This document shows, piece after piece, positions 44,379 through 52,884 of a stretch of 64,000 nt of DNA (the first letter of the stretch is position 1; every line of letters starts with the position of its first letter). Position numbers and translations under genes: made by a program. Where the stretch lies: the NCBI GenBank assembly GCA_903877095.1, contig CAIRCP010000051.1, positions 31,860 through 95,859 of the forward strand. The letters are read 5' to 3'. The notes beneath the pieces were generated by a model. The model did no database searches and was not told where the DNA came from. It was given only the letters and a program-made list of their open reading frames with translations. The stretch comes from an uncultured Actinomycetes bacterium. GTDB lineage: Bacteria; Actinomycetota; Actinomycetes; Mycobacteriales; Mycobacteriaceae.

Positions 44379-45104
44379 ATGCATGTTTTCCGTGTTCGCA
44401 GACTGTTGTCCGTGCTGGCAGTGCTGATGTCGGCGATGCTGCTCGCCGCCTGCGGCAGTCAGTCCAAGCCGGATGTCCGCACGATGACACTCACCCTGGT
44501 CCGGCACGCACAGTCCGAGGCCAACGCCAATGACATCGCATCGACGACCGTGCCCGGCCCACCGCTGACCCCGGATGGCGTCGCGCAGGCCGAGAAGATG
44601 GCAAATGAGTTGTCCGCGATGCAGTACGACGGCATCTACGCCTCGCAGATGTTGCGCACCCAGCAGACCGCCGCTCCGCTGGCCAAGGCGCTGGGCGAGC
44701 AGGTCACCGTGCTGTCTGGACTCAACGAGATCTCGGCGGGCTGGTTCGAGGGCATGTCGATGTCGGACACCTCCGGCACCTACATGCTGGGTCCGCTGAA
44801 CTGGCTCAAGGGCGACCGTCGCTTCGGCATCCCGGGGTCGGTCAACGGCGACCAGTTCAATGAAGCGTTCACCGACGCGGTGCAGAAGATCTTCGACAGC
44901 GGCCAGGAGAAGCCGATCGCGGTCTCCAGTGGGTTCGCCATCATGATGTGGACATTGATGAACGCCCGCAACGGAAATCAGAACCTGCTGACCGATCACC
45001 CGTTGCCCAATGGCGCCAAGGTGGTCCTGACCGGCAATCCCATCATCGGCTGGACGCTGCAGGAGTGGGACGGAATCACGAACTTCACCGTCGCCGCTGC
45101 GTGA
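44379..45104 (+). CDS. lpqD: LpqD-like lipoprotein of the histidine phosphatase superfamily
   Basis: A secreted, lipid-anchored protein. The N-terminus is basic (MHVFRVRRLL) with a hydrophobic core and lipobox LLAACG (Cys25). The mature 217-residue domain has the phosphoglycerate-mutase/histidine-phosphatase motif LVRHAQSEAN with the phospho-accepting His. The usual second His of the family (in a VSHGG-type motif) is not seen: the equivalent strand reads IAVSSGFAIMMW. Catalysis may be altered. ATG 44379 gives the best signal peptide. It is divergent from htdY, as Rv3390 is from Rv3389c. Confidence 0.88.
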   Translation: MHVFRVRRLLSVLAVLMSAMLLAACGSQSKPDVRTMTLTLVRHAQSEANANDIASTTVPGPPLTPDGVAQAEKMANELSAMQYDGIYASQMLRTQQTAAPLAKALGEQVTVLSGLNEISAGWFEGMSMSDTSGTYMLGPLNWLKGDRRFGIPGSVNGDQFNEAFTDAVQKIFDSGQEKPIAVSSGFAIMMWTLMNARNGNQNLLTDHPLPNGAKVVLTGNPIIGWTLQEWDGITNFTVAAA

Positions 45105-45123
45105 GCCGCGCTGCCTACTTCCG

Positions 45124-45570
45124 ATGAGCAGCGGTGCCCAATTCGCGGCCAACCGCGACGCCCACTGCGCGATGCCCCTGCGGGTCCGCTACGTGGAGTG
45201 CGACATGCAGGGCCGGGCGTTCAACAGCCACTACCTGACCTGGGTCGACATGGCCCACACCGAGGCGTTGCGCGACATCTTCGGCGGTTACCAGATCCTG
45301 ACCGAACGCGGCATCGACGTTGTGGTGGCAGCGGCCGAGGTGCAGTTTCGCCGGCCTGCGCGGTTCGATGACGAACTGGTGGTCAACGTCGCGATCGAAC
45401 CGCCGGGGCGCACCTCGCTGCGCAGCCGCTACCGCATCGACCGGGGCGCCGAACTGATCGCCGAGGCCACCGTGACCCATGTTTGCGTGGATGCGGTGAG
45501 CTTCGAGAAAACGCCGTGGCCGGACTGGTTCCGCGAGCAGTTAGCCGTCAGCGCCGGGGCGGCGTCGTAG
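45124..45570 (+). CDS. Acyl-CoA thioesterase, 4HBT hot-dog family
   Basis: A 148-residue single hot-dog protein. VRYVECDMQGRAFNSHYLTWVDMAHTEAL contains the Asp of the 4-hydroxybenzoyl-CoA thioesterase (YbgC/FadM-like) active site. AAEVQFRRPARFDDELVVNV and the terminal VCVDAVSFEKTPWPDWF are standard for the family. It would hydrolyse an acyl- or aryl-CoA in the cytosol; the substrate is unknown. It starts at ATG 45124, 19 bases after lpqD, in the same direction and possibly co-transcribed. It is convergent with imuB. Confidence 0.87.
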   Translation: MSSGAQFAANRDAHCAMPLRVRYVECDMQGRAFNSHYLTWVDMAHTEALRDIFGGYQILTERGIDVVVAAAEVQFRRPARFDDELVVNVAIEPPGRTSLRSRYRIDRGAELIAEATVTHVCVDAVSFEKTPWPDWFREQLAVSAGAAS

Positions 45571-45589
45571 GTTCGGCGGCGTCATAGGT

Positions 45590-47233
45590 TCATTCGTAAA
45601 CCCCTTCCAGATGCCAGCGTCGCTCGCGGTAGCACAGCAGCAGCGCGGTATCGGCCACCAGAACCTGGGCCCGGGCGCAGCGTCCCGGCCTCACGCCGCC
45701 GTTCCCGGAGTCCCACCACCGCTCATCCACCAGCCATGGCCCGGCCCACCAACTCAGCTCACCCCGGTAGGGCGAGCCGGGACCGTCGAGCCGGGCCGGC
45801 TCGGCGGTGAACATCCCGCGGACCGTCACCCGCACCGGATTACCTTGAGAATCAACCAGTTCCACGGCTGACGTTCCCGCGTCCCCCACGCCGGCGTCAG
45901 CTGCCCCGAAGCCGCCGGGATCGTCGAGGACCACCGTCGGCGCGGGTTGCGGCAGCCGGCCGGGCCATGGCTGGTCCGGCGTTCCCCGGGGCACCGCCTC
46001 GTCGCCCAGCGGGGTCAGGGTGATCCGCTCCGCCGGCCCGCGTCCGCCGCCGAGCACGGGCACCTGGACCGCCTCCTGACCCAGCAGGCCCTGCACCCGG
46101 ACCAGAGCCCGGCGGGCCCGCAGCCGGTCCTCCTCGCCGAGGCCGCCCCACAGCGGCAGCTGAAGCGCTTCTGCGGACACCACTTCCACGGGTTGCAGCC
46201 GCAGCATGACGACCGGGCCGGCAAGTCCGCCGCCTCCTGCGAGTCGCCGGGAAGTCAGCCACCCGTCGAGCTGCCAGCGCACCCGGTCGGCGGTGGCATC
46301 CTCGGTCAGCGGTTCGGCGCAGCGCCAGACCCGGGTCAGTTCGGCTCCGGGACTTATCCCGCCGGGGGCGGTCACGGCATGGATGGCCAGCCGGGTGCAC
46401 CCGACCCCGGCTCCCTCCAGGCTGCGGTGCAGGGCAGCGGCCAGGGTGCGGCCGGCGAAGGCCGCGGCGTCGACCCGGTCGATCGGCGGGTCGCAGTGCA
46501 GCGCCGCATCGAGTTCGGGGGGAAGCTCACGGCCGGACGGCCCGCGCCCGGGCTCGCCCCGTGCGAAACGGTGGGCCTGCACCGCATCACTGCCGAACCG
46601 GGAGGCGACATCCGAACGGGGCAACGCCGCGAACTGACCCAGCGTCCGGATTCCCAAGCGCCACAACAGATCAGCCAGTTCAACCCGACCGGACCCGGAT
46701 AAGCTGGGCTCCGTGGCCAACTGCCTGATCGACAATCCGGACAGGAACTCGGCGTCCCCACCGGACTCCACGATCCGGCCGGCCCGGGCCGCGAAGACGG
46801 CGGTGGGCAACTCGTCGGCGATTCCCACCTGGCATTCGGCGCCGGCGGCGGCGACGGCGTCGACCAGCCGTTCGGCCGCCACCTGTTCGGAGCCGAAGTA
46901 GCGGGCCGCACCACGAACCGGCAGCACCAGCAGCCCCGGCCGCAGCACCTCGGCGCGGGGCACCACATCGTCGACCGCCACGATCACGCACTCGAAGAAC
47001 CGGGCATCGCGCGCCGGGTCGGCGGCTGCGACGTGCACCTGGGGGCAGCGGGCCTGGGCCTCCCGACGGCGCAGGCCGCGTCGGACCCCGGCTTCCCGGG
47101 CCGCGGCCGAACAGGCGACCACCCGGTTGGCCAGCGTGACGGCGATCGGCGTGGTGGAGGGCAGTCCGGCGGCTGCCGCGGCGGCCACGGCCGGCCAGTC
47201 CATGCACCAGATGGCCAGGACCCGAGTACTCAC
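45590..47233 (-). CDS. imuB: Y-family polymerase-like mutasome protein ImuB
   Basis: ImuB is a catalytically inactive Y-family protein that bridges the beta clamp, ImuA' and DnaE2 in mycobacterial SOS mutagenesis. The 547-residue protein begins [19 protein letters not shown]; the first acidic catalytic residue of active Y-family enzymes is not kept (WCMDW). [24 protein letters not shown] and [20 protein letters not shown] mark the palm and HhH regions. ALQLPLWGG (about residue 355) contains the beta-clamp-binding motif QLPLWG. GTG 47233 overlaps the imuA' stop (GTGA). It matches Rv3394c. Confidence 0.95.
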   Translation of the reverse strand: MSTRVLAIWCMDWPAVAAAAAAGLPSTTPIAVTLANRVVACSAAAREAGVRRGLRRREAQARCPQVHVAAADPARDARFFECVIVAVDDVVPRAEVLRPGLLVLPVRGAARYFGSEQVAAERLVDAVAAAGAECQVGIADELPTAVFAARAGRIVESGGDAEFLSGLSIRQLATEPSLSGSGRVELADLLWRLGIRTLGQFAALPRSDVASRFGSDAVQAHRFARGEPGRGPSGRELPPELDAALHCDPPIDRVDAAAFAGRTLAAALHRSLEGAGVGCTRLAIHAVTAPGGISPGAELTRVWRCAEPLTEDATADRVRWQLDGWLTSRRLAGGGGLAGPVVMLRLQPVEVVSAEALQLPLWGGLGEEDRLRARRALVRVQGLLGQEAVQVPVLGGGRGPAERITLTPLGDEAVPRGTPDQPWPGRLPQPAPTVVLDDPGGFGAADAGVGDAGTSAVELVDSQGNPVRVTVRGMFTAEPARLDGPGSPYRGELSWWAGPWLVDERWWDSGNGGVRPGRCARAQVLVADTALLLCYRERRWHLEGVYE

Positions 47234-47898
47234 GGCCGGCCCCCAGCCCGCACCGACAACCGCACCCCGCTGATCCGCCCGCAGCCCGCCACCGGGCGAC
47301 CGCTGCGGCTCCCGGTGATCTCGTATCCGGACACCCGGGCGTCCATCCGCATCGACGCGCCCTGCCACTGCCCGTCGGCGACCAGGAGCGTGCACCCACG
47401 CTGACGGGCGCGGGCCACCACCGCGCGGGCCCGGGTGGCCGGCACCGACCGGCCGGCCAGGCCGAGCACCACCATGTCCATCCCGTCCATCAGCACCGCG
47501 GCCACCTCGACCGGGTCGGTTCCCGGATGGGGAATCATGGCCAGCCGGCTCAGGTCCGCTCCCATCTCGGCAGCAGCCAGCAGACCGAAGTCCGGGAGTC
47601 CGACGACGGCTACGTGCCCGCCGCCGCCCGTCACCGCGGCGACCATGCTCACCGGCAGCGAACGAGCCCCCGAGAGGACCGCCACCGTGCCCCTGGGCAA
47701 CCCGGACGGCAGCTGCGCAGCCAGCGAATCCGGCACCGGCAGCAAAGATTCAGACTCGGGCAGGACCTCAGCCGGATGCTCGGCTGGGCGCCAGTGCACA
47801 CCCACCTTCCCGGAGACCGCCGCCATCTGGTGGCGTAGCCGTTCTAGCTGATCAGCGCGATTTTCCTGGCGTTTCTCCAGGGCAATTGCCGCTGCCAT
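47230..47898 (-). CDS. imuA': Mutasome accessory protein ImuA' (RecA-like)
   Basis: ImuA' is a RecA-fold-related protein required with ImuB and DnaE2 for DNA-damage-induced mutagenesis. The 222-residue protein has an N-terminal helical segment ([25 protein letters not shown]), then a degenerate RecA core ([35 protein letters not shown]) with no intact Walker A GxxxxGK(T/S). [19 protein letters not shown] is the later core. It starts at ATG 47898 after GGAGGTGG. It is the first gene of imuA'-imuB, with a LexA box about 36 bases upstream. It matches Rv3395c. Confidence 0.93.
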   Translation of the reverse strand: MAAAIALEKRQENRADQLERLRHQMAAVSGKVGVHWRPAEHPAEVLPESESLLPVPDSLAAQLPSGLPRGTVAVLSGARSLPVSMVAAVTGGGGHVAVVGLPDFGLLAAAEMGADLSRLAMIPHPGTDPVEVAAVLMDGMDMVVLGLAGRSVPATRARAVVARARQRGCTLLVADGQWQGASMRMDARVSGYEITGSRSGRPVAGCGRISGVRLSVRAGGRP

Positions 47899-47933
47899 CG
47901 CCCACCTCCAGGCCTAACCGGAATCTGCTGAGT

Positions 47934-47949
47934 TCGAATGTATGTTCGA
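47934..47949. promoter_or_regulatory. LexA (SOS) box upstream of imuA'-imuB
   Basis: TCGAATGTATGTTCGA matches TCGAAC-N4-GTTCGA with one mismatch. It lies 36 bases before the imuA' start on the minus strand, with a -10-like CAGATT just downstream. No convincing gene starts on the plus side, so it serves imuA'-imuB. Confidence 0.9.
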
Positions 47950-48028
47950 TAAATGAGTAAACACCGACCCACTGACAACCGTCAAGAGGTGCGAGCTGAA
48001 CCCGGGCTACACACCCGTCAGCCCGGCG

Positions 48029-51000
48029 TCACAGAGCGGTTGCGCCGATCCGGCGGGCGGACAGCTCGTGCAGGTAGACCTCCAGGTCGGTGTAACCCAG
48101 GGTGGACAGCGTGGTGGCGTTGCTGTTGGCCACTGCCGGGTTGAGGCCCTTGGCGGCCTCCCAGGAGTCGGGCATTCCGTCGTTGTCGGCGTCGGCCGGG
48201 GCGGCCGGGGCAGTGCCGGTGTACGACGGACGCAGCGCATCGCCCGCCGGATTGGTCTCGATCGGAGCCGTCGCGATGGTGTTGGCAGCGACGCTCTGCA
48301 TGAGCCGGGTGTCCATCGGATCGCGCGGCCACGCGCCGGCGGTGGCCAGCAGAATGGTGCGCAACTGGTCGGTGGGCGTGTAGGTGATCGCCGGGAACGG
48401 ATGGCGGGTCGTGCGCTTCTGCGCCTGCTGCTCGGCGACGAGGGAGGCGATGTCAGCGCTGGTCAACGTTGCGTAGTCGTTGCAGCAGAAGAACAGTTCG
48501 TAATCCGAGCGGGTCGGGTACAGGCTCATCTTGTTGCCGCTGACGAACAGCTGGTTGGCCGGAACCCGCATGATCTGGTCATCGAACATGCCGTAGGGGA
48601 ACGACGTGCCGGTGCGGAAATAGTTGTTGACCGCGTTGATCTTCCAGTAGATCGGGTACGGGTCTCCGGCGGTGTTGGTGACCACCCCGGTGTTCTGGCC
48701 GAGCGCGACGAAGAACCGCGGGTCCCAGTAGAGGTTGTTCGACATTTCCAGGTTCATCGTGGAATTGGCCGCCGCCAGCGATTCCCGGCTGCCCTCGGGC
48801 AGCCTGCCCCAGATCCGGTTGAACACGTTGTGGTGCAGTGAGACGTTGTCCAGCCCGAATCCGTAGGCCGGATTCGAGTAGTTCATCAGAATGCCGCCGT
48901 ATTCGGCGTGGGATCCCAGGGTTTCGGCCAGCAGGGTGTTCTGCACGGTGACGTTGTTGGAGTAGGAGATCTCGATCGCCTCGTCGGTGGCGTTGCCGAT
49001 CGAGACGTGGTCAACGATCGCGTTACGGGTGTAGCGCAGCCGCAGCCCGTCGTCGCTGGGGCCGTCCGCGCCGGGCCGGATCCGGATGTGCTGCAGGATC
49101 CAGTTCTCGGCGAAATCGCTCGGGGCGCGAACGTCCTGGTCCTGGTAAGGGGTTTCGTCGGTGACGAACCCGCGCACGGTGATGCCGCCCGGCGAGGTCT
49201 GCCCGGCGATGGTCACGTCGCCGTTGGTCAGGTGGATCTGGCTGTCGATGACCCCGCTGACTTTGAACAGAACGTATTTGGCGCCGGGCTGGTCGATCGC
49301 CCACTGCAGCGAGCCCGGGCCGTCGGCGTTGAGGTTGGTCACGTAAACCACGCTGCCGCCCCGCCCTCCGGTGGCCGACGCGCCGAATCCCTCCGCACCG
49401 GGGAAGGCCGGCAACACGCCCGGGGTGCTCGCCTTCGGGCTGATCGGGACGCTCACCGCCAACGGGGTGCTGCCGCCGTAGCCGTCGGTGACGGTGACGG
49501 TGAAGCCGTCCCGCCGGTCGGCATCGGTGGCACCCGGTGCCGCCGCGGCGTTGCGGGCCGCCGGCGTCGGGGTGTATCTGAACGCCCCGCTGCCGGGACT
49601 GACCGTGAGGTTGCCTTTGGGGGTCGCTGCGGGTGCGCTGTAGGTCAGAGGGTCGCCGTCGGCGTCGGTGGCGCGGACCGAACCGGTCACCACCCCGGTC
49701 ACCGAGTCGGGGGCGCCGACGGTGGGGGCGGAAGCTACCGGCGCGGTGTTCCTCGACGCGATCGACACGGTCACCGGGACGTTGACCACGCCGCCGTAGC
49801 CGTCCCGCACGGTGACGGTGAAGGTATCGGTCTGCACGGCCGTGCCGGCACCGGTTCGCGCCGCGGCGTGCCGGGCCGCGCTGGACGGGGTGTAGGTGAA
49901 ATCGCCGCTGATTCCCAGTCGCACAGCGCCTTTCGCGGTGGAAGTAGGTGCGGTGTAGGTGAGAACGTCCCGATCGGAGTCGGTGGCGCCGACCCGACCG
50001 GTGACGACACCGGTGCTCGCGTTGGGTGTCCCGACGCTGGTCTGGGCGACCGGCACGGCGTTCCGCGGGACGATGGGAACCGTGACCGCGGTACTGGCCT
50101 GGGCACCCTTGGTGTCAGCGACGGTAACGGTGACCGTGTCGTTGAGGGCCTGCGGCGCGGCCTGCTCCATGGCGGCGGCGTGCCGGGCCGCTGACGTCGG
50201 GGTGTAGGTCAGCACGCCACCGGCGGTGATAGTCGCCCGGCCTCGCGTGGTGCTCGACGTCCGGAACGTGATCCGGTCGTTGTCAGGGTCTCTGGCAGTG
50301 ATCACCGCGGTCACCACCCCGGTGGCGGGGTCACCCCGGCCGACGACAACCGAGGAGATCACCGGTACCCGGTTGACCGCGGCCGGCACAACGGCCGCAG
50401 TGGTCAGCAGCGCGGCCGGCAGAACGGCCGCAGTGGTCAGCAGCGCGGCCGGGGGCACTGCCGTCGCAGCTGAGGGGCCACCCCATTCCCGACGCGCCGC
50501 CGCTGCCACAACCCACGCAACCGGCGCCAGCGCCGGCAGACCATTGCCGTTGCCCACCAATGGTTTAGGTATCGACAGGTCGTTGGTGGGCGCGGCTCGC
50601 ATGACGGCCGCAGGCGCGACTTCAGGCGCCTCGACCGCGGATGGCACTTCGGCCCGCGGTGCAATCCGGCCGGGTGTGACCGCGACCGCCGCCACAGGTC
50701 TGACGGTCGGACTGGCCGCCGCCGGCAGGGCGAGGATGGCAGTCGCCGAGCGCGCAGGGGTCAATCCGAGGGCGGGCGTTTCCGGCGCGGGGGCAGGCGG
50801 TTCCGGCTCCGGCGTGCTGGCCGGCGGCTTCGGTGCGACCTGAGTTCTCCCGGCGGCGGCCGGAACCGGTGGCGAATCGTCGAGCAATCGTGCGCGGCGG
50901 TCGATTGGGGCCGGCCCGGAATCGCTGACCGGCGCTACACGACGGCCGACCGGGCTTCTGGACCCGACGGGGGCGGTCGCGGGAGGGGTGGATCCGGTCA

Positions 51001-51199
51001 TCGGCCGTCGCACCCCGCCCAGTGCCGACCCGCCGCTACGGGCGGACCCGGCTGCCGACTGCTCGGGCTCGGCCGTGTTCGTCGAGTGCTCGGTGGAATC
51101 GGCGGCGGCCACGCCTACCGGACCCGCCGCGATGACGGTGCACAACCCGAAAACTGCACCGACTGAGGTCAGGAGACTAGCCGTCTTCGCCGTTCGCAT
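48029..51199 (-). CDS. Large secreted protein with Ig-like repeats and a pectate-lyase-like domain
   Basis: The 1056-residue protein has a signal peptide (KTASLLTSVGAVFGLCTVIAAGPVGVAAA, cleavage about residue 33). A disordered Pro/Ala/Ser-rich region follows (34-270) with the mycobacterial AWVVAAAARREWG motif near 230. Three Ig/VCBS-like repeats of about 100 residues occupy 276-587; each has a TGVVTG...D.D.D.LTY...YTP..AARHAA pattern. The catalytic-like domain (598-1010) begins AFPGAEGFGASATGGRGG and continues as a parallel beta-helix of the PL1 pectate lyase type (DDGLRLRYTRNAIVDHVSIGNATDEAIEIS). A Ca-binding DADNDGMPDSWE motif is near the end. Substrate is inferred, not shown. It lies between guaA and imuA', which are neighbours in M. 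tuberculosis. Confidence 0.88.
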   Translation of the reverse strand: MRTAKTASLLTSVGAVFGLCTVIAAGPVGVAAADSTEHSTNTAEPEQSAAGSARSGGSALGGVRRPMTGSTPPATAPVGSRSPVGRRVAPVSDSGPAPIDRRARLLDDSPPVPAAAGRTQVAPKPPASTPEPEPPAPAPETPALGLTPARSATAILALPAAASPTVRPVAAVAVTPGRIAPRAEVPSAVEAPEVAPAAVMRAAPTNDLSIPKPLVGNGNGLPALAPVAWVVAAAARREWGGPSAATAVPPAALLTTAAVLPAALLTTAAVVPAAVNRVPVISSVVVGRGDPATGVVTAVITARDPDNDRITFRTSSTTRGRATITAGGVLTYTPTSAARHAAAMEQAAPQALNDTVTVTVADTKGAQASTAVTVPIVPRNAVPVAQTSVGTPNASTGVVTGRVGATDSDRDVLTYTAPTSTAKGAVRLGISGDFTYTPSSAARHAAARTGAGTAVQTDTFTVTVRDGYGGVVNVPVTVSIASRNTAPVASAPTVGAPDSVTGVVTGSVRATDADGDPLTYSAPAATPKGNLTVSPGSGAFRYTPTPAARNAAAAPGATDADRRDGFTVTVTDGYGGSTPLAVSVPISPKASTPGVLPAFPGAEGFGASATGGRGGSVVYVTNLNADGPGSLQWAIDQPGAKYVLFKVSGVIDSQIHLTNGDVTIAGQTSPGGITVRGFVTDETPYQDQDVRAPSDFAENWILQHIRIRPGADGPSDDGLRLRYTRNAIVDHVSIGNATDEAIEISYSNNVTVQNTLLAETLGSHAEYGGILMNYSNPAYGFGLDNVSLHHNVFNRIWGRLPEGSRESLAAANSTMNLEMSNNLYWDPRFFVALGQNTGVVTNTAGDPYPIYWKINAVNNYFRTGTSFPYGMFDDQIMRVPANQLFVSGNKMSLYPTRSDYELFFCCNDYATLTSADIASLVAEQQAQKRTTRHPFPAITYTPTDQLRTILLATAGAWPRDPMDTRLMQSVAANTIATAPIETNPAGDALRPSYTGTAPAAPADADNDGMPDSWEAAKGLNPAVANSNATTLSTLGYTDLEVYLHELSARRIGATAL
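50391..50458. repeat. Short in-gene tandem duplication in the secreted lyase gene
   Basis: AACGGCCGCAGTGGTCAGCA followed by GCGCGGCCGGC occurs twice in direct succession, 33 bases apart. On the minus strand it encodes two copies of PAALLTTAAV in the Ala-rich linker just before the first Ig-like repeat. Confidence 0.8.
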
Positions 51200-51289
51200 G
51201 GGCGTCCCCTAAGGGCCGAGTAATTGCGCAGTCTGATGCGACGCTAACACCCTCGGGCCCCGTAGAACAAGGCTGTCGTCTGTTTCTTG

Positions 51290-52852
51290 TCACTCCCACT
51301 CGATGGTGCCGGGCGGCTTGCTGGTGACGTCAAGCACCACCCGGTTGACCTCGGGCACCTCGTTGGTGATCCGGGTGGAGATCCGCTCCAGCACGTCGTA
51401 GGGCACCCGGGCCCAGTCGGCGGTCATGGCGTCCTCGCTGGACACCGGACGCAGCACGATCGGGTGGCCGTAGGTGCGGCCGTCACCCTGAACACCGACC
51501 GAGCGGACGTCGGCCAGCAGCACCACCGGACACTGCCAGATCTGGCTGTCCAGCCCGGCGTAGGTGAGTTCCTCACGGGCGATCAGATCCGCCCGGCGCA
51601 GGATGTCCAGCCGGTGGGCGGTGACCTCGCCGACGATCCGGATGCCCAGCCCCGGCCCCGGGAACGGTTGGCGCGCAACGATTTCCTCAGGCAGGCCGAG
51701 TTCGCGGCCCACCGCGCGCACCTCGTCTTTGAACAACAGCCGCAGCGGCTCGACAAGTTTGAACTTCAGATCAGGCGGCAGACCGCCGACGTTGTGATGG
51801 CTCTTGATGTTCGCCGTGCCGCTTCCGCCGCCGGATTCGACGACATCGGGATACAGGGTTCCCTGCACCAGGAAGTCGATCTGCTCGCCTGACGAAAGAT
51901 CCCGCACCGCGCCCTCGAACGCCCGGATGAACTCCCGCCCGATGATCTTGCGCTTGCCCTCCGGATTGCTCACCCCGGACAACGCCTCCAAAAATCTCGC
52001 CTCGGCGTCGACGGTCACCAGCCGCGCCCCGGTCGCGGCGACGAAATCCCGTTGCACCTGTTCGCGTTCGCCCGCCCGCAGCAGACCGTGGTCGACGAAC
52101 ACACACGTCAGCCGGTCACCGATAGCCCGCTGCACCAGCGCCGCCGCCACCGCCGAATCCACTCCGCCGGACAATCCGCAGATGGCGTGGCTGTCACCGA
52201 TCTGCTCCCGCACCGCCTCGATGAGCGTCTCGGCGATGTTGGCCGGGGTCCAGGTAGCTCCGATACCGGCGAAATCGTGCAGGAACCGGCTGAGCACCTG
52301 CTGACCGTGCGGGCTGTGCAACACCTCGGGGTGATACTGAACACCCGCGAGCCGGCGGGTGCGATCCTCGAACGCCGCGACCGGCGCGCCCACGCTGGAG
52401 GCCACCACCTCGAAGCCCTCCGGCGCGGCGGTCACCGCGTCGCCGTGGCTCATCCACACCGGCTGGTTGCCGGGCAGGCCCGAATGCAGTTCCCCACCAA
52501 GCACATTCAGTTCGGTGCGGCCGTACTCACTGGTTCCGGTCCGCGCCACGGTCCCGCCTAGCACGGCGGCCATCGCCTGGAAGCCGTAGCAGATGCCGAA
52601 CACCGGAACGCCGAGGTCGAACAGCCCGGGATCCAGTTGCGGCGCGCCCTCGGCGTACACACTGGCCGGCCCGCCGGACAACACGATGGCCTGCGGATCC
52701 TTGGCCTTGATCTCCGCGATGCCGGCGGTGTGCGGAATGACTTCGGAGAACACCCGGGCCTCACGCACCCGCCGGGCGATCAACTGCGCGTACTGCGCGC
52801 CGAAGTCGACCACCAGGACAGGGCGAGGGGATGTGGAGTGGTCCGGGTGCAC
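51290..52852 (-). CDS. guaA: GMP synthase (glutamine-hydrolysing)
   Basis: GuaA aminates XMP to GMP using glutamine and ATP, the step after GuaB2. The 520-residue protein has a class I glutamine amidotransferase domain with GICYGFQ (nucleophile Cys about 88) and GVQYHPEV (catalytic His). The ATP-pyrophosphatase domain has [14 protein letters not shown], and the dimerisation domain has [10 protein letters not shown]. It ends with KPPGTIEWE, the invariant C-terminus. It starts at GTG 52852, 32 bases after the choD stop, so guaB2-guaB3-choD-guaA may be one transcription unit. In M. tuberculosis about a dozen genes separate choD from guaA. Confidence 0.97.
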   Translation of the reverse strand: MHPDHSTSPRPVLVVDFGAQYAQLIARRVREARVFSEVIPHTAGIAEIKAKDPQAIVLSGGPASVYAEGAPQLDPGLFDLGVPVFGICYGFQAMAAVLGGTVARTGTSEYGRTELNVLGGELHSGLPGNQPVWMSHGDAVTAAPEGFEVVASSVGAPVAAFEDRTRRLAGVQYHPEVLHSPHGQQVLSRFLHDFAGIGATWTPANIAETLIEAVREQIGDSHAICGLSGGVDSAVAAALVQRAIGDRLTCVFVDHGLLRAGEREQVQRDFVAATGARLVTVDAEARFLEALSGVSNPEGKRKIIGREFIRAFEGAVRDLSSGEQIDFLVQGTLYPDVVESGGGSGTANIKSHHNVGGLPPDLKFKLVEPLRLLFKDEVRAVGRELGLPEEIVARQPFPGPGLGIRIVGEVTAHRLDILRRADLIAREELTYAGLDSQIWQCPVVLLADVRSVGVQGDGRTYGHPIVLRPVSSEDAMTADWARVPYDVLERISTRITNEVPEVNRVVLDVTSKPPGTIEWE

Positions 52853-52884
52853 CGAGACAGTCTAAAGGCGGGCCGAACGACCGA

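Noticed and set aside
48000..48040. Inverted GC-rich sequence (CCGGGCT...AGCCCGG) as a terminator between imuA' and the lyase gene
   Set aside because: The arms are short and no T-run follows. It lies downstream of the lyase stop and might help ending, but cannot be supported.
47953..48144. 63-codon frame starting next to the imuA' LexA box on the plus strand
   Set aside because: It overlaps the 3' end of the secreted lyase gene, is Arg/Gly-rich without conserved features and has no ribosome-binding site.
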